Part shown: piece after piece, positions 26,025 through 35,100 of the stretch
Numbering within the stretch: position 1 is the first letter of the stretch
Layout: each line of letters begins with the position of its first letter
Assembly (NCBI RefSeq): GCF_900094565.1
Contig: NZ_FMAF01000014.1
Location: 62,001 to 126,000, forward strand
Origin: Martinezella lusitana
GTDB lineage: Bacteria > Pseudomonadota > Alphaproteobacteria > Rhizobiales > Rhizobiaceae
Reading direction: 5' to 3'
DNA length: 64,000 bases
Position numbers and translations under genes: made by a program
Notes under the pieces: model-generated
Told to the model about the DNA's origin: nothing
The model's database searches: none
The model's input: the letters and a program-made list of their open reading frames with translations, nothing else

Positions 26025-26951
26025 ATGAAGCGCGGCTTTCTGACAATTTATGCGGGTGAGAATGCCGCGGTTTTGCGGGCGCTTTCGGCGCCGGCGCGCG
26101 TCGACATGTTGAAGCTGCTCTGCGCCAAGGGCGCCATGAACGTCAACGAGATCGCCCGCGAGCTGGATCTGCCGCAGTCGACCGTCGCCACCGGCATCAT
26201 GATCCTGGAGGAGGCCGGTCTTGTCGAAACCAAGGCGGCCAAGGCGCGCAAGGGTTACCAGAAGATCTGCACGGCGCTTTACGACGAAATCCTTGTGAGC
26301 TTCGAGGATACGGCCTTCAAGCATGATGAGGATGTGATCGAGGTTGCCATGCCGATTGGCCTCTATACGAGCTGCGAGACGCATGCGCCCTGCGGCCTGT
26401 GCTCGACCGAAGGGGTGATCGGGCTTCTCGACGTTCCCGACTATTTCCTCGATCCGCAGCGTATGCAGGCCGGCCTTCTCTGGTTCGGTCGCGGCCACGT
26501 GGAATATAAATTCCCCAACAATGCCAAGATCTTGAACAAGGCCGTCAATGCCATCGAATTCTCGATGGAGCTGTCGTCCGAAGTGCCGGGCACCAATCCC
26601 GACTGGCCATCCGACATCACGATCTGGGTCAACGGCGTTGCCGTTGGCACCTGGACGTCGCCGGGGGATTATGGCGACAAGCGCGGGGCCTTCACGCCGG
26701 GCTGGTGGAAGCTCGAAGGCTCGCAATACGGCAAGCTCAAGACCTGGCGAATTTCGAAGAAGGGCACCTTCATCGACGGCGTCGTCGCGTCCGACGTGAC
26801 CGTCGACGACCTCGCCATCAGCCAGCATTCTTCAATCCGTCTGAGGATCGGCATTGCCGAGGACGCGCGCCACACGGGTGGCGTCAACATTTTCGGTCGT
26901 GGTTTCGGCAATTATGGCCGAGATATTCTGATGCGCATCGACCTGACGTGA
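26025..26951 (+). CDS. ArsR-like winged-helix regulator with extended C-terminal domain
   Basis: A 308-residue regulator. Residues 14-75 form an ArsR-type winged helix (LSAPARVDMLKLL, MNVNEIARELDLPQSTVATGI). The remaining roughly 230 residues are far beyond ordinary ArsR length. They include a cysteine group at C117, C123 and C126, and a stretch near 195-235 (ITIWVNGVAVGTWTSP, FTPGWWKLEG) that reads like a beta-sandwich sugar-binding domain (inference). It precedes the GH51 gene and the Opp-type importer, so it probably senses an arabinoside. An inverted repeat overlaps its ribosome binding site. Confidence 0.8.
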   Translation: MKRGFLTIYAGENAAVLRALSAPARVDMLKLLCAKGAMNVNEIARELDLPQSTVATGIMILEEAGLVETKAAKARKGYQKICTALYDEILVSFEDTAFKHDEDVIEVAMPIGLYTSCETHAPCGLCSTEGVIGLLDVPDYFLDPQRMQAGLLWFGRGHVEYKFPNNAKILNKAVNAIEFSMELSSEVPGTNPDWPSDITIWVNGVAVGTWTSPGDYGDKRGAFTPGWWKLEGSQYGKLKTWRISKKGTFIDGVVASDVTVDDLAISQHSSIRLRIGIAEDARHTGGVNIFGRGFGNYGRDILMRIDLT

Positions 26952-27174
26952 AAAGAAATCATATTTTCTGATATATAGCGCGCAATCGGGCCGAATCTCG
27001 AATTTGTCATATTTTTTATAGATAATTGTTTTATCATCATATTTCTGCATTCGTAGACTGCGAATACACGATTATTTACGCGGAATGCTCCCTCAATGGC
27101 GTTGACGACCCTATAAAACTGTATCAAGATCAAGGTATAAGAACGAGATATATGATACATAAGGGAGGATAGCC
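26952..27174 (+). promoter_or_regulatory. AT-rich promoter region of the GH51 operon
   Basis: This region is much richer in A+T than its neighbours. TCATATTT occurs three times (26959-26966, 27007-27014, 27037-27044), candidate sites for the ArsR-like regulator. A strong AGGGAGGA ribosome binding site (27162-27169) precedes the GTG start of the GH51 gene. Confidence 0.45.
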
Positions 27175-28683
27175 GTGAAGGCGGACGTGGTCATCCATCG
27201 CGATTTCCGAATTGCCGACATCGACGATCGACTTTACAGCTCGTTTCTGGAGCATCTGGGCAGGGCGATCTACGGAGGCATCTATGAGCCCGGCCATCCG
27301 ACCGCCGATGAGCACGGCTTTCGCCGAGATGTCATCGAACTGGTCCGCGAGCTGAATTCACCCTACTGCCGCTATCCCGGCGGCAATTTCGTCTCCGCCT
27401 ATAATTGGGAAGACGGTGTCGGACCTCGTTCGGAGCGGCCGGTGCGCCTCGATCTTGCCTGGCGGACGCGCGAGAGCAACCAGATCGGCGTCAACGAATT
27501 CGTCGATTGGTGCAAGAAGGCCAATACGAAGCCGATGCTCGCCGTCAATCTGGGGTCACGCGGGCTGGATGATGCTCGCAACTTCCTCGAATACTGCAAT
27601 CATCCCGGCGGGACCTATTGGTCGGATCTGCGGCGCAAGCACGGTTGGGCTGATCCCCATGGAGTCAAACTGTGGTGCCTCGGTAACGAGATGGACGGCC
27701 CATGGCAGGTCGGCCATAAGTCTGCCTATGAATATGGCCGTCTGGCCGATGAAACGGCAAAAGCCATGCGCGGTTTCGACAAATCGCTGGAACTGGTCGT
27801 CTGCGGCTCGTCGAATTCCGACATGAAGACCTATCCCGATTGGGAAGCCCAGGTCCTGGAACAGTGCTACGACAGCGCCGACCATATCTCGCTTCACATG
27901 TATTTCGCCAACCGCGAGAAGAACACGCTCAACTATCTCGCCAAGGCTGAAAAGCTTGACCGCTACATCGTCACCATCGGCGGCGTCATCGACTATATCA
28001 AGGCAAAGAAGCGCTCGAAGAAGACGATTGGCATCTCCTTCGACGAATGGAACGTCTGGTACCATTCCAACCAGCAGGACAAGGATATCCTGGCGCGCGA
28101 CGAATGGCCGGATGCGCCGCACCTGCTTGAGGATGTCTATAATTTCGAGGATGTGCTGCAGGTCGGCGGCATCCTCAACACCTTCATTCGCCGCTCCGAC
28201 CGCGTGCGCATCGCCTGTATCGCCCAACTCGTCAACGTCATCGCGCCGATCATGACGGAGGATGGCGGCCCGGCATGGCGGCAGACCATTTATTATCCCC
28301 TTTATTTCGCCTCGAAATACGGTCGCGGTTATGCGCTGCGCCTGGTCGCCGACGGTCCGACCTACGACAGCGACGAGGCCGACGACGTGCCCTATCTCGA
28401 TGTCTCCGCGGTTCACGACGTGGCGGCCAATATGGTCACGCTGTTCGCCGTCAACCGGCATCCGGACAGTGCACTCGACCTCGACACCCGGCTGGAGGGC
28501 TTTGCCGGCGCCCGCGTCGTCGAGCAACATGAGATGGTTCATGAGGACTTGGCGGCGGTCAACACGGCATCGCGGCCGAATGCGGTCGTTCCGACCAGCA
28601 CCAGCGATGCGAAAGTCGAGGACGGCCGGCTTCGCGCCACATTGAAGCCGCTGTCCTACACGGTGATCCGGCTGTCGGTATGA
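27175..28683 (+). CDS. abfA: GH51 alpha-L-arabinofuranosidase
   Basis: A 502-residue glycoside hydrolase family 51 enzyme. The acid/base E172 lies in CLGNEMDGPW and the nucleophile E291 in SFDEWNVWY; CRYPGGNFVSAYNWEDGVGP near 65-84 is the GH51 hallmark. No signal peptide is seen, so it acts in the cytoplasm on imported arabino-oligosaccharides, releasing L-arabinose. The GTG start is supported by AGGGAGGA. It lies between an ArsR-like regulator and an Opp/Dpp-type importer, which probably delivers the substrate. Confidence 0.94.
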   Translation: MKADVVIHRDFRIADIDDRLYSSFLEHLGRAIYGGIYEPGHPTADEHGFRRDVIELVRELNSPYCRYPGGNFVSAYNWEDGVGPRSERPVRLDLAWRTRESNQIGVNEFVDWCKKANTKPMLAVNLGSRGLDDARNFLEYCNHPGGTYWSDLRRKHGWADPHGVKLWCLGNEMDGPWQVGHKSAYEYGRLADETAKAMRGFDKSLELVVCGSSNSDMKTYPDWEAQVLEQCYDSADHISLHMYFANREKNTLNYLAKAEKLDRYIVTIGGVIDYIKAKKRSKKTIGISFDEWNVWYHSNQQDKDILARDEWPDAPHLLEDVYNFEDVLQVGGILNTFIRRSDRVRIACIAQLVNVIAPIMTEDGGPAWRQTIYYPLYFASKYGRGYALRLVADGPTYDSDEADDVPYLDVSAVHDVAANMVTLFAVNRHPDSALDLDTRLEGFAGARVVEQHEMVHEDLAAVNTASRPNAVVPTSTSDAKVEDGRLRATLKPLSYTVIRLSV

Positions 28684-28810
28684 CAGCTGGCGGCCGCAAG
28701 ATCGCGAGGAGGCGGTCCCGGTCGGCCTAGGCAGCGTAAGGAGAAGAAAGTCGCGGTCCGCCCGGCAGTGTCCGGGCGCAACGCGCAATCGATAACAACG
28801 GGAGGAGATC

Positions 28811-30712
28811 ATGCAACAGTGGAAGAAGCTTGCTTTCGGCGTCGCACTGGCCACGTTCGGCCTCATCGCGGCAGCCAAGGCTCAGGATTATACCGCCTTG
28901 CCTCGCAAGGAGACGCTGATCGTCGAAAATCCGGAGGGAACGGTCAAGAATCCCGGTTGGTTCAACGTCTGGGTCAATGGCGGCGGCGGCGTTTCGACCG
29001 GCCTGCAGCAGTTGACCATGGACACGCTCTGGTACATCGACCCCGAGAAGGGGTTGGGCGGCTCGGCGTGGGACAATTCGCTCGCCGCCGACAAGCCGCA
29101 ATATAATGACGACTTCACCCAGATGACGGTGAAGCTGCGCAAGGGCCTGTACTGGAGCGACGGCGTCGAGTTCACAGCCGACGATGTCGTCTACACCGTC
29201 AAGACGCAGATGGACCATCCGGGCATGAACTGGAGCGCGGCTTTCTCGGTGCAGGTCGCAAGCGTTGAGGCGCCGGATCCCTATACCGTCGTCTTCAAGC
29301 TGAAGAAGCCGAACTCGCGCTTCCACGCCATTTTCACAGTGCGCTGGAACGGCGCCTGGATCATGCCGAAGCATGTCTTCGAAAAGGTTGCCGATCCGGT
29401 TCGCTATGATTTCGCCAATCCGGTCTCGCTTGGCGCCTACAAGCTGAAAACCTATGATCCGCAGGGCAAATGGTATACCTGGGAAAAGCGCGACGACTGG
29501 CAGCGCACCTCGCTTGCCCGCTTCGGCGAACCCGCTCCGAAATACGTCACCTATGTTGATCCCGGCCCGCCGGATAAGCGCACCATCGCTCAGCTCGAGC
29601 ATAATCTCGATATCATTCACGACAACACGCCGGAGGGCATGTTCACGCTGAAGGAAAAATCGAAGACGGTCGACAGCTGGTTCCCCGGTTTTCCCTTCGC
29701 GCATCCCGATCCGACCTTGCCGGCCGTGATCTTCAACAATCAGGATCCGTTGTTCCAGAATGCCGATGTACGCTGGGCGCTTGCCTTGCTCATCGATATC
29801 AAGGCTGTGGATATGGCGAGCTATCGTGGCACCGCGACGCTCTCCGCCCTCGGCGTCCCGCCAACGGCGATTGCCATGACGGACTATCAGGCGCCGCTGC
29901 AGGATTGGTTGAAGAGTTTCGAGATCGATACTGGCAAGCGCAAGATCAAGCCCTATGATCCGACGATCGGCCAGCAGATCGCCGATATGCTGCGCAAGCA
30001 GCCGAAATATAAGGATCAGATCCCGACCGATCCGGCCGCCATCAGCGCCGCCTTCGGCTATGGCTGGTGGAAGCCCGATCCGCAGGCTGCCGCCGAACTG
30101 CTGGAAAAGGCCGGCTTCAAGAAGGTCGGCGGCAAGTGGATGACGCCGGATGGACAACCCTTCAAGATCCGCTTGACGGTCGAAGGTGATACGCGCTCTG
30201 TCTTCACCCGAGCTGGCACGTTGATCGCCCAGCAATGGGCGGCTTTCGGCATCGACGCCAAGGCAGTTCCGACCGTCAATCTCTGGCAGGTCGCGCTCCA
30301 GCCAGGCGATTTTCAGGTGGCTATCGCCTGGAGCGTGGAGACCTGGGGCGGCGATCCCGATCTGTCCTTCTTCCTCGACAGCTGGCATTCGGAATTCGTT
30401 GCCAAGAAGGGTGAAAACCAGGCGCCGCGCAATTGGCAGCGCTGGTCCAATCCGGAACTCGACAAGATCATCGAGAACGTTCGCCGCGTCAGTGCCGATG
30501 ATCCGAAGGGCGTCGAACTCGGCAAGGACTATCTGAAGCTCGTTGCCCGGGAAATGCCGACCATCCCGTTGATGTCCTATAACGTCTTCACCTCGATGGA
30601 TACGACCTACTGGAAGGGCTATCCGACCATATCGGACCCCTACACCGACCCCGTTCCCAACTGGGCTAACTCCCGGTTGATGATGGTCAAGCTGAAGCCG
30701 GCTCAGCCGTAG
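28811..30712 (+). CDS. SBP family 5 binding protein, probable oligosaccharide binder
   Basis: A 633-residue periplasmic binding protein of the oligopeptide/dipeptide family, longer than DppA (about 535). The signal peptide MQQWKKLAFGVAL... is cleaved after AKA. Family features include MTVKLRKGLYWSDGVEFTADDV near 105 and PDLSFFLDSWHS near 520. Some family members bind plant cell-wall oligosaccharides rather than peptides, and the adjoining GH51 gene argues for that here. It has a GGAGGAGATC ribosome binding site. Tandem hairpins follow before the permease genes. Confidence 0.9.
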   Translation: MQQWKKLAFGVALATFGLIAAAKAQDYTALPRKETLIVENPEGTVKNPGWFNVWVNGGGGVSTGLQQLTMDTLWYIDPEKGLGGSAWDNSLAADKPQYNDDFTQMTVKLRKGLYWSDGVEFTADDVVYTVKTQMDHPGMNWSAAFSVQVASVEAPDPYTVVFKLKKPNSRFHAIFTVRWNGAWIMPKHVFEKVADPVRYDFANPVSLGAYKLKTYDPQGKWYTWEKRDDWQRTSLARFGEPAPKYVTYVDPGPPDKRTIAQLEHNLDIIHDNTPEGMFTLKEKSKTVDSWFPGFPFAHPDPTLPAVIFNNQDPLFQNADVRWALALLIDIKAVDMASYRGTATLSALGVPPTAIAMTDYQAPLQDWLKSFEIDTGKRKIKPYDPTIGQQIADMLRKQPKYKDQIPTDPAAISAAFGYGWWKPDPQAAAELLEKAGFKKVGGKWMTPDGQPFKIRLTVEGDTRSVFTRAGTLIAQQWAAFGIDAKAVPTVNLWQVALQPGDFQVAIAWSVETWGGDPDLSFFLDSWHSEFVAKKGENQAPRNWQRWSNPELDKIIENVRRVSADDPKGVELGKDYLKLVAREMPTIPLMSYNVFTSMDTTYWKGYPTISDPYTDPVPNWANSRLMMVKLKPAQP

Positions 30713-30722
30713 ATCTCCCAAC

Positions 30723-30782
30723 CCTGATGCGGCAGCCGCCGCGTCAGGCACCTTTCGCCGGACACTAGGCACGTCCGGCGAA
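30723..30782 (+). terminator. Tandem intercistronic hairpins after the SBP5 gene
   Basis: The first hairpin pairs 30723-30733 with 30738-30748 (11 bp with one G-U, 4-base loop). The second pairs 30754-30763 with 30773-30782 (perfect 10 bp, 9-base loop), followed by TCTTTT. They may attenuate permease expression or protect the binding-protein mRNA. Confidence 0.65.
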
Positions 30783-30829
30783 TCTTTTCAGTAAAAGATG
30801 AAGCGCAAGCAGCAAGGAAGACGGCCGGC

Positions 30830-31834
30830 ATGACGTCCTATCCAGTTTTCGTATTGAAGCGATTTGGTCAGTTCCTGCTCGTTGTCTTCCTTGGCATTTC
30901 CGCGACCTTCTTCATCACCCATATGACGCCGATCGATCCCGTCGAGGAAAGCATCGGCGCTATACAGCAGATGGGGCAGTCCGATCCCCGTGCCGTTGAC
31001 TTGATGCGCCAGTCGCTTCGCGAACTCTATGGGCTCGAAGGCTCCGTCTGGCAGCAATATCTTCACTTCTGGGGCCGCCTTGCCACGGGTGATCTCGGGC
31101 CGTCGCTATCGGCATTTCCAACGCCCGTTTCCACCATCATCGCAAGAGCACTGCCCTGGACAATCGGCCTGATGACCGTCTCGGTGATCATCACCTTTAT
31201 CCTCGGCAACATGATCGGTGCGCTTGCGGGCTACTACCGCAAGAGCATGGTGCTGAAGGCCGTCAGTCTCGTCTTCATCGCCATGCAGCCGATACCTTAT
31301 TATATCCTCGCCTTCGTGCTTATCATCCTCTTCGGCTATCTCTGGCCGATCCTGCCGATCAATGGCGGCTATGAGATGAACACCGATCTGCGGCTGTCCT
31401 TTTCGCTGGTGCTCGACATTCTGCGCCACTCGATCCTGCCGGCGCTGTCGCTGATCCTCGTCGGGACTGGCAGCTGGCTCATTGGCATGCGGGCGCTCGT
31501 CTCCAATATCATCACCGAGGACTATGTCGTCTTCGCCGAACTCGGCGGCGTGCCGAAGCGCAAAATCCTGCGCTCCTACATCGCCCGCAATGCCATGGTG
31601 CCGCAGTTTACCGGCCTTGCCATGTCGCTCGGAGCGGTCTTCAACGGCACCGTCATCACCGAAATCGTCTTCGGCTATCCGGGCATCGGCAATCTGCTGA
31701 TCTCGGCCGTGCATGCCGGGGACTACAGTCTCGTCCTGGGGCTTAGTGCGCTGTCGATCGTCGGCGTCGCTGCCGCAGTCTTCATCATCGACATATTGGG
31801 TCCGCTGATCGACCCACGCATTAAGGTGGAGTAG
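30830..31834 (+). CDS. Opp/Dpp-type ABC permease (DppB-like)
   Basis: A 334-residue BPD_transp_1 permease: an N-terminal membrane span (FGQFLLVVFLGISATFFITHM), six spans in all, and the family loop ELGGVPKRKILRSYIARNAMVPQ (about residues 238-260) that contacts the ATPases. A large periplasmic loop follows the first span, as in DppB/OppB. It is four bases upstream of its partner permease and part of the GH51-linked importer. Confidence 0.93.
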   Translation: MTSYPVFVLKRFGQFLLVVFLGISATFFITHMTPIDPVEESIGAIQQMGQSDPRAVDLMRQSLRELYGLEGSVWQQYLHFWGRLATGDLGPSLSAFPTPVSTIIARALPWTIGLMTVSVIITFILGNMIGALAGYYRKSMVLKAVSLVFIAMQPIPYYILAFVLIILFGYLWPILPINGGYEMNTDLRLSFSLVLDILRHSILPALSLILVGTGSWLIGMRALVSNIITEDYVVFAELGGVPKRKILRSYIARNAMVPQFTGLAMSLGAVFNGTVITEIVFGYPGIGNLLISAVHAGDYSLVLGLSALSIVGVAAAVFIIDILGPLIDPRIKVE

Positions 31835-31838
31835 GGCC

Positions 31839-32696
31839 ATGCTGACGATCGTTCGCGACCTTGCCCGCCAGAATACCGAATTCCTTTCCGGCCTCCTGCT
31901 GCTTGCCATCATTGTCGGGCTGGTGATCCTGTCCTACTTCTCGCCCTACGGTCCTTCAGATATCTATGTGTTGCCGCCCGACATGCCGCCCGACGGGCAA
32001 TATTGGCTGGGCACGACCTCGCGCGGCCAGGACGTCTTCTGGCAGCTCACGACGGCGCTCCGCAATACGCTCTATTTCGGTATTGGCGTTGCGTTCCTGT
32101 CGCGCATCATCTCGCTGGTGGTGGGACTGGTGGCGGGCTATGCCGGCGGCATCGTCGATCGGGTGCTGATGGCGATCAATGACAGCATCATGGTCATTCC
32201 GCAGTTCCCGGTGCTGATCCTGTTCTATTTCGTGCTGAAGGACGGAATGACGTGGACGGTGCTCATCATCGTCATGGCTTCGCTCGGCTGGTCCTATGAC
32301 GCGCGCCTGATCCGCTCGGTGGCGATCAGCCTGAAGACGCGCCCCTTTACCACGCAGAGCGTCTATTCCGGCATGAGCATGTCCAAGATCCTTGTCCAGG
32401 AGCATCTGCCCTATGTGCTGCCGATCGTCTTCGCCACGACCATGAACAACATGATCTGGTCGATCGGCATGGAGATCACGCTCTCGGTGCTCGGCTTCAC
32501 CGATATCGAGACACCGACCATGGGCATGATGATCTATTGGGCCAACGCCCATTCGGCGCTGATCGCCGGAACCTGGTGGTGGGTCGCAGCACCCGTCGCC
32601 GCCATCATCGTGCTTTTCATGGCGCTCTTCCTGCTGTCGATGTCGATGAACGAATACAATGATCCGCGCAGTCGCTTGAACCGGATGGGGGGCTAG
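31839..32696 (+). CDS. Opp/Dpp-type ABC permease (DppC-like)
   Basis: A 285-residue permease of the DppC/OppC type: first span after residue 17, LGTTSRGQDVFWQLTTALRN near 58 (the DppC G-T/D-x-x-G-R-D segment) and five further spans. The ATPase-contacting loop is near 165-195 (TTQSVYSGMSMSKILVQEHL). It forms the heterodimeric channel with the DppB-like permease. Its stop lies two bases before the first ATPase gene. Confidence 0.92.
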   Translation: MLTIVRDLARQNTEFLSGLLLLAIIVGLVILSYFSPYGPSDIYVLPPDMPPDGQYWLGTTSRGQDVFWQLTTALRNTLYFGIGVAFLSRIISLVVGLVAGYAGGIVDRVLMAINDSIMVIPQFPVLILFYFVLKDGMTWTVLIIVMASLGWSYDARLIRSVAISLKTRPFTTQSVYSGMSMSKILVQEHLPYVLPIVFATTMNNMIWSIGMEITLSVLGFTDIETPTMGMMIYWANAHSALIAGTWWWVAAPVAAIIVLFMALFLLSMSMNEYNDPRSRLNRMGG

Positions 32697-32698
32697 GA

Positions 32699-33682
32699 AT
32701 GGAGCCTGTGGTCGAGGTCAACAACCTCAAGGCATATTACCGGGCCTTCCTCTATGGTGTCGATCGTGAAGTGCGCGCTGTCGATGATGTCAGCCTGAGG
32801 ATCGGTCGCGGCGAGATTTATGGCGTCGCCGGCGAATCCAGCAGCGGCAAGACGACATTGATCAAGACGATTGCCGGCGCCATCCGTCCACCGCTTCGGG
32901 TGGTTTCCGGTTCGGTGAAATTTCACTTCAATAGCGGCACGCAGGATATCTACGCCATGGCGCCGGAGCAGCGGGCGGCGCTTCGGTGGCGGCATCTGTC
33001 CTATATCATGCAGGGCTCGATGAACGTGCTCAATCCCGTCCGGCGTATCCGCCATTCGTTCACGGATTTTGCCTTTCGCCACATGAAAGTCGATCGCGGT
33101 GCCTTCTTTGATCGGGTCGGCGCTCATCTGCAGCGCCTGAAACTCGATGCCGATCTCCTGAATGCCTATCCGCATGAATTGTCCGGCGGCATGCGCCAGC
33201 GCATGACGATTGCGCTCGCCACCATCCTGACGCCGGAATTCATCATCGCCGACGAGCCGACGACCGCGCTCGACGTCATCGTGCAGCGCGATGTCCTGCA
33301 GATGATCCGGGAGATACAGCGCGAGATGGGGTCCTCCTTCCTGTTCGTTACCCATGACATGGGGGTGCATGCTGCCGTCTCCGACCGCATCGGCATCGTC
33401 TATGCCGGCCGGCTGGTCGAGGAGGCGCCGACGCGCAAGCTCTTTCATCTGCCGCTGCATCCCTATACGCAGCATCTGGTGGCGAGCCTGCCGCGCATCG
33501 GCGATCTCTCCACCCGTCCCTCGCTCGAGGGCAGACCGCCCAATCTCGCCATGCCGCCGGAAGGGTGCCGTTTTCATCCGCGGTGTCCCAAGCGCATGGA
33601 TATCTGCAGCCGCGAAGCGCCGCCGATGGTGAACGTCGAGCCGGATCGTCGCGTCGCCTGTTTCGCCGTGACAGGAGCATAG
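32699..33682 (+). CDS. Opp/Dpp-type ABC ATPase (DppD-like)
   Basis: A 327-residue ATPase: Walker A GESSSGKTT near 46, signature LSGGMRQRMTIALA near 162, Walker B FIIADEPTTALDVI near 181, and the C-terminal oligopeptide-transporter region with cysteines (GCRFHPRCPKRMDICSREAPP near 286-306), which in DppD-type proteins can hold an iron-sulfur cluster. It pairs with the DppF-like ATPase encoded two bases downstream to energise uptake. Confidence 0.93.
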   Translation: MEPVVEVNNLKAYYRAFLYGVDREVRAVDDVSLRIGRGEIYGVAGESSSGKTTLIKTIAGAIRPPLRVVSGSVKFHFNSGTQDIYAMAPEQRAALRWRHLSYIMQGSMNVLNPVRRIRHSFTDFAFRHMKVDRGAFFDRVGAHLQRLKLDADLLNAYPHELSGGMRQRMTIALATILTPEFIIADEPTTALDVIVQRDVLQMIREIQREMGSSFLFVTHDMGVHAAVSDRIGIVYAGRLVEEAPTRKLFHLPLHPYTQHLVASLPRIGDLSTRPSLEGRPPNLAMPPEGCRFHPRCPKRMDICSREAPPMVNVEPDRRVACFAVTGA

Positions 33683-33684
33683 AT

Positions 33685-34509
33685 TTGAGCGACCTGCTTT
33701 CCCTCTCGCATGTCACCAAGCTTTACCGTCAGGGCGGAATGCTGAGCCGCCGGCATGTCACGGCTGTCCGCGACGTCAGCTTGAGGCTTGGCGAGGAGCC
33801 GGAAATTCTCTCCATCGTCGGTGAATCCGGCTCCGGGAAATCGACCATCGCGGCGATGATCCTCGGCCAAACGGCGCCAACGTCGGGCATCCTGAATTTT
33901 CGCGGCCGGCCCGTTGCCGTTCATGGAAAGGTTGAACGGCGCGCCTTCATGCGCGAAGTTCAACCAGTCCTTCAGAATCCGTTCGAAGCGTTCAATCCGC
34001 TTAAGAAGGTTGATCGATATCTCTTTGAAACCGCGCGAAATTTTTCACCTGATGGTATCAGGCCAAGCCAGGCCGATATCGAACGCATGGCCGACAGGGC
34101 GCTTGTCCATATCGGCCTGACGCTTGCCGAAGTGAAGGGCCGGTTTCCGCATGAATTGTCGGGCGGTCAGCTGCAGCGAACCGCGATCGCGCGCGCGCTC
34201 ATACCGCAGCCCAGACTGCTGGTGGCCGACGAGCCCGTTTCCATGGTCGATGCGTCCCTTAGAATGGCAATCGTCAACCTCTTCAGCCAGCTGAAGAAAG
34301 AACTCGGTCTGTCGATCATCTATATCACCCATGACCTTGCGACGGCCTATTACATCAGCGACCGGATCATCATCATGAAGAAGGGGGAGATCGTCGAGGA
34401 GGGCGGGGCGCGTGCCGTTCTCGACAATCCGCAGCATCCCTATTCGCGCGCCTTGAAGGAGGCGGTGCTATCCGCCAGCCCGGATATGGAGCCAGCTTCG
34501 CTAGTGTGA
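33685..34509 (+). CDS. Opp/Dpp-type ABC ATPase (DppF-like)
   Basis: A 274-residue ATPase: Walker A GESGSGKS near 47, signature LSGGQLQRTAIARAL near 160, and Walker B LLVADEPVSMVDASLRM near 180. I place the start at a TTG (33685) because AGGAG at 33673-33677 is seven bases upstream and the protein then starts LSDLLSLSHVTKLY, as expected. A frame from 33565 would overlap the upstream gene by 118 bases. It is the last gene of the GH51 transport operon. Confidence 0.9.
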   Translation: MSDLLSLSHVTKLYRQGGMLSRRHVTAVRDVSLRLGEEPEILSIVGESGSGKSTIAAMILGQTAPTSGILNFRGRPVAVHGKVERRAFMREVQPVLQNPFEAFNPLKKVDRYLFETARNFSPDGIRPSQADIERMADRALVHIGLTLAEVKGRFPHELSGGQLQRTAIARALIPQPRLLVADEPVSMVDASLRMAIVNLFSQLKKELGLSIIYITHDLATAYYISDRIIIMKKGEIVEEGGARAVLDNPQHPYSRALKEAVLSASPDMEPASLV

Positions 34510-34531
34510 TCCCACAGGCACGGGTTTGCTT

Positions 34532-34963
34532 TCAGCGCGCAATCCGCGTCGAAAGGATGATGGACGATAGCGTCCGCTCGACGCCGTCGATCTTGCCGAT
34601 CTCATCGATCAGATGGTCAAGCTCGGAAATCGACGGAGCCGCGACGATGGCGATCAGATCGAAGGTACCGCTGACGGAGTGAAGCGTCGTCACCTCATGG
34701 ATCGCGTCCAGCGATGCCGTCACTGCCGAGAGCGCCTTCGGCGCAATGGTGATCAGAATGTGGGCGCGGATGAGACCTGAAAGATAGGCCTCCGACAGTC
34801 GCACGCCATAACCCGCGATTACGCCTTCCCTCTCAAGCCGCTCGAGCCGAGCCTGAACTGTCGTTCGCGACAGCGACAGCTTCTTGGCCAGTGTCGCCAC
34901 CGGCACGCGGGCATTCTGGCCGAGCAACGACAGCAGCTCGCGATCCTTCCCTGTTACCTGCAT
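34532..34963 (-). CDS. Lrp/AsnC-family transcriptional regulator
   Basis: A 143-residue Lrp-type regulator: N-terminal HTH (about residues 5-55, RVPVATLAKKLSLSRTTVQARLERLEREGVI) and a C-terminal RAM/AsnC effector domain (HILITIAPKA..., VSGTFDLIAIVAA) that binds amino acids and forms octamers. It is divergent from the lysine 6-dehydrogenase-like gene with 137 bases between, where a 10-bp palindrome lies, and probably controls it in response to lysine or a product. Confidence 0.92.
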   Translation of the reverse strand: MQVTGKDRELLSLLGQNARVPVATLAKKLSLSRTTVQARLERLEREGVIAGYGVRLSEAYLSGLIRAHILITIAPKALSAVTASLDAIHEVTTLHSVSGTFDLIAIVAAPSISELDHLIDEIGKIDGVERTLSSIILSTRIAR

Positions 34964-35018
34964 GGCTCATCCTGCATTCTGTTCAAATGGATAGTCATAT
35001 TGCTTAGATTTATACAAC

Positions 35019-35030
35019 GAAACGCGTTTT
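35019..35030. promoter_or_regulatory. Palindrome in the Lrp/lysine dehydrogenase divergent promoter
   Basis: AAACGCGTTT (35020-35029) is a perfect 10-bp palindrome about 70 bases upstream of the dehydrogenase start and 57 bases upstream of the Lrp gene. It is a candidate operator; Lrp-type sites are variable, so this is tentative. Confidence 0.3.
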
Positions 35031-35100
35031 CTGTCGCTATGAATCGTCCAGCTCCTGCCTACACTTATAAAAATCCTATAGTGAAACACAGGGGAAATAT

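Noticed and set aside
28727..30772. 681-codon minus-strand frame opposite the SBP5 gene
   Set aside because: The composition is typical antisense and the plus strand has signal peptide, ribosome binding site and SBP5 motifs.
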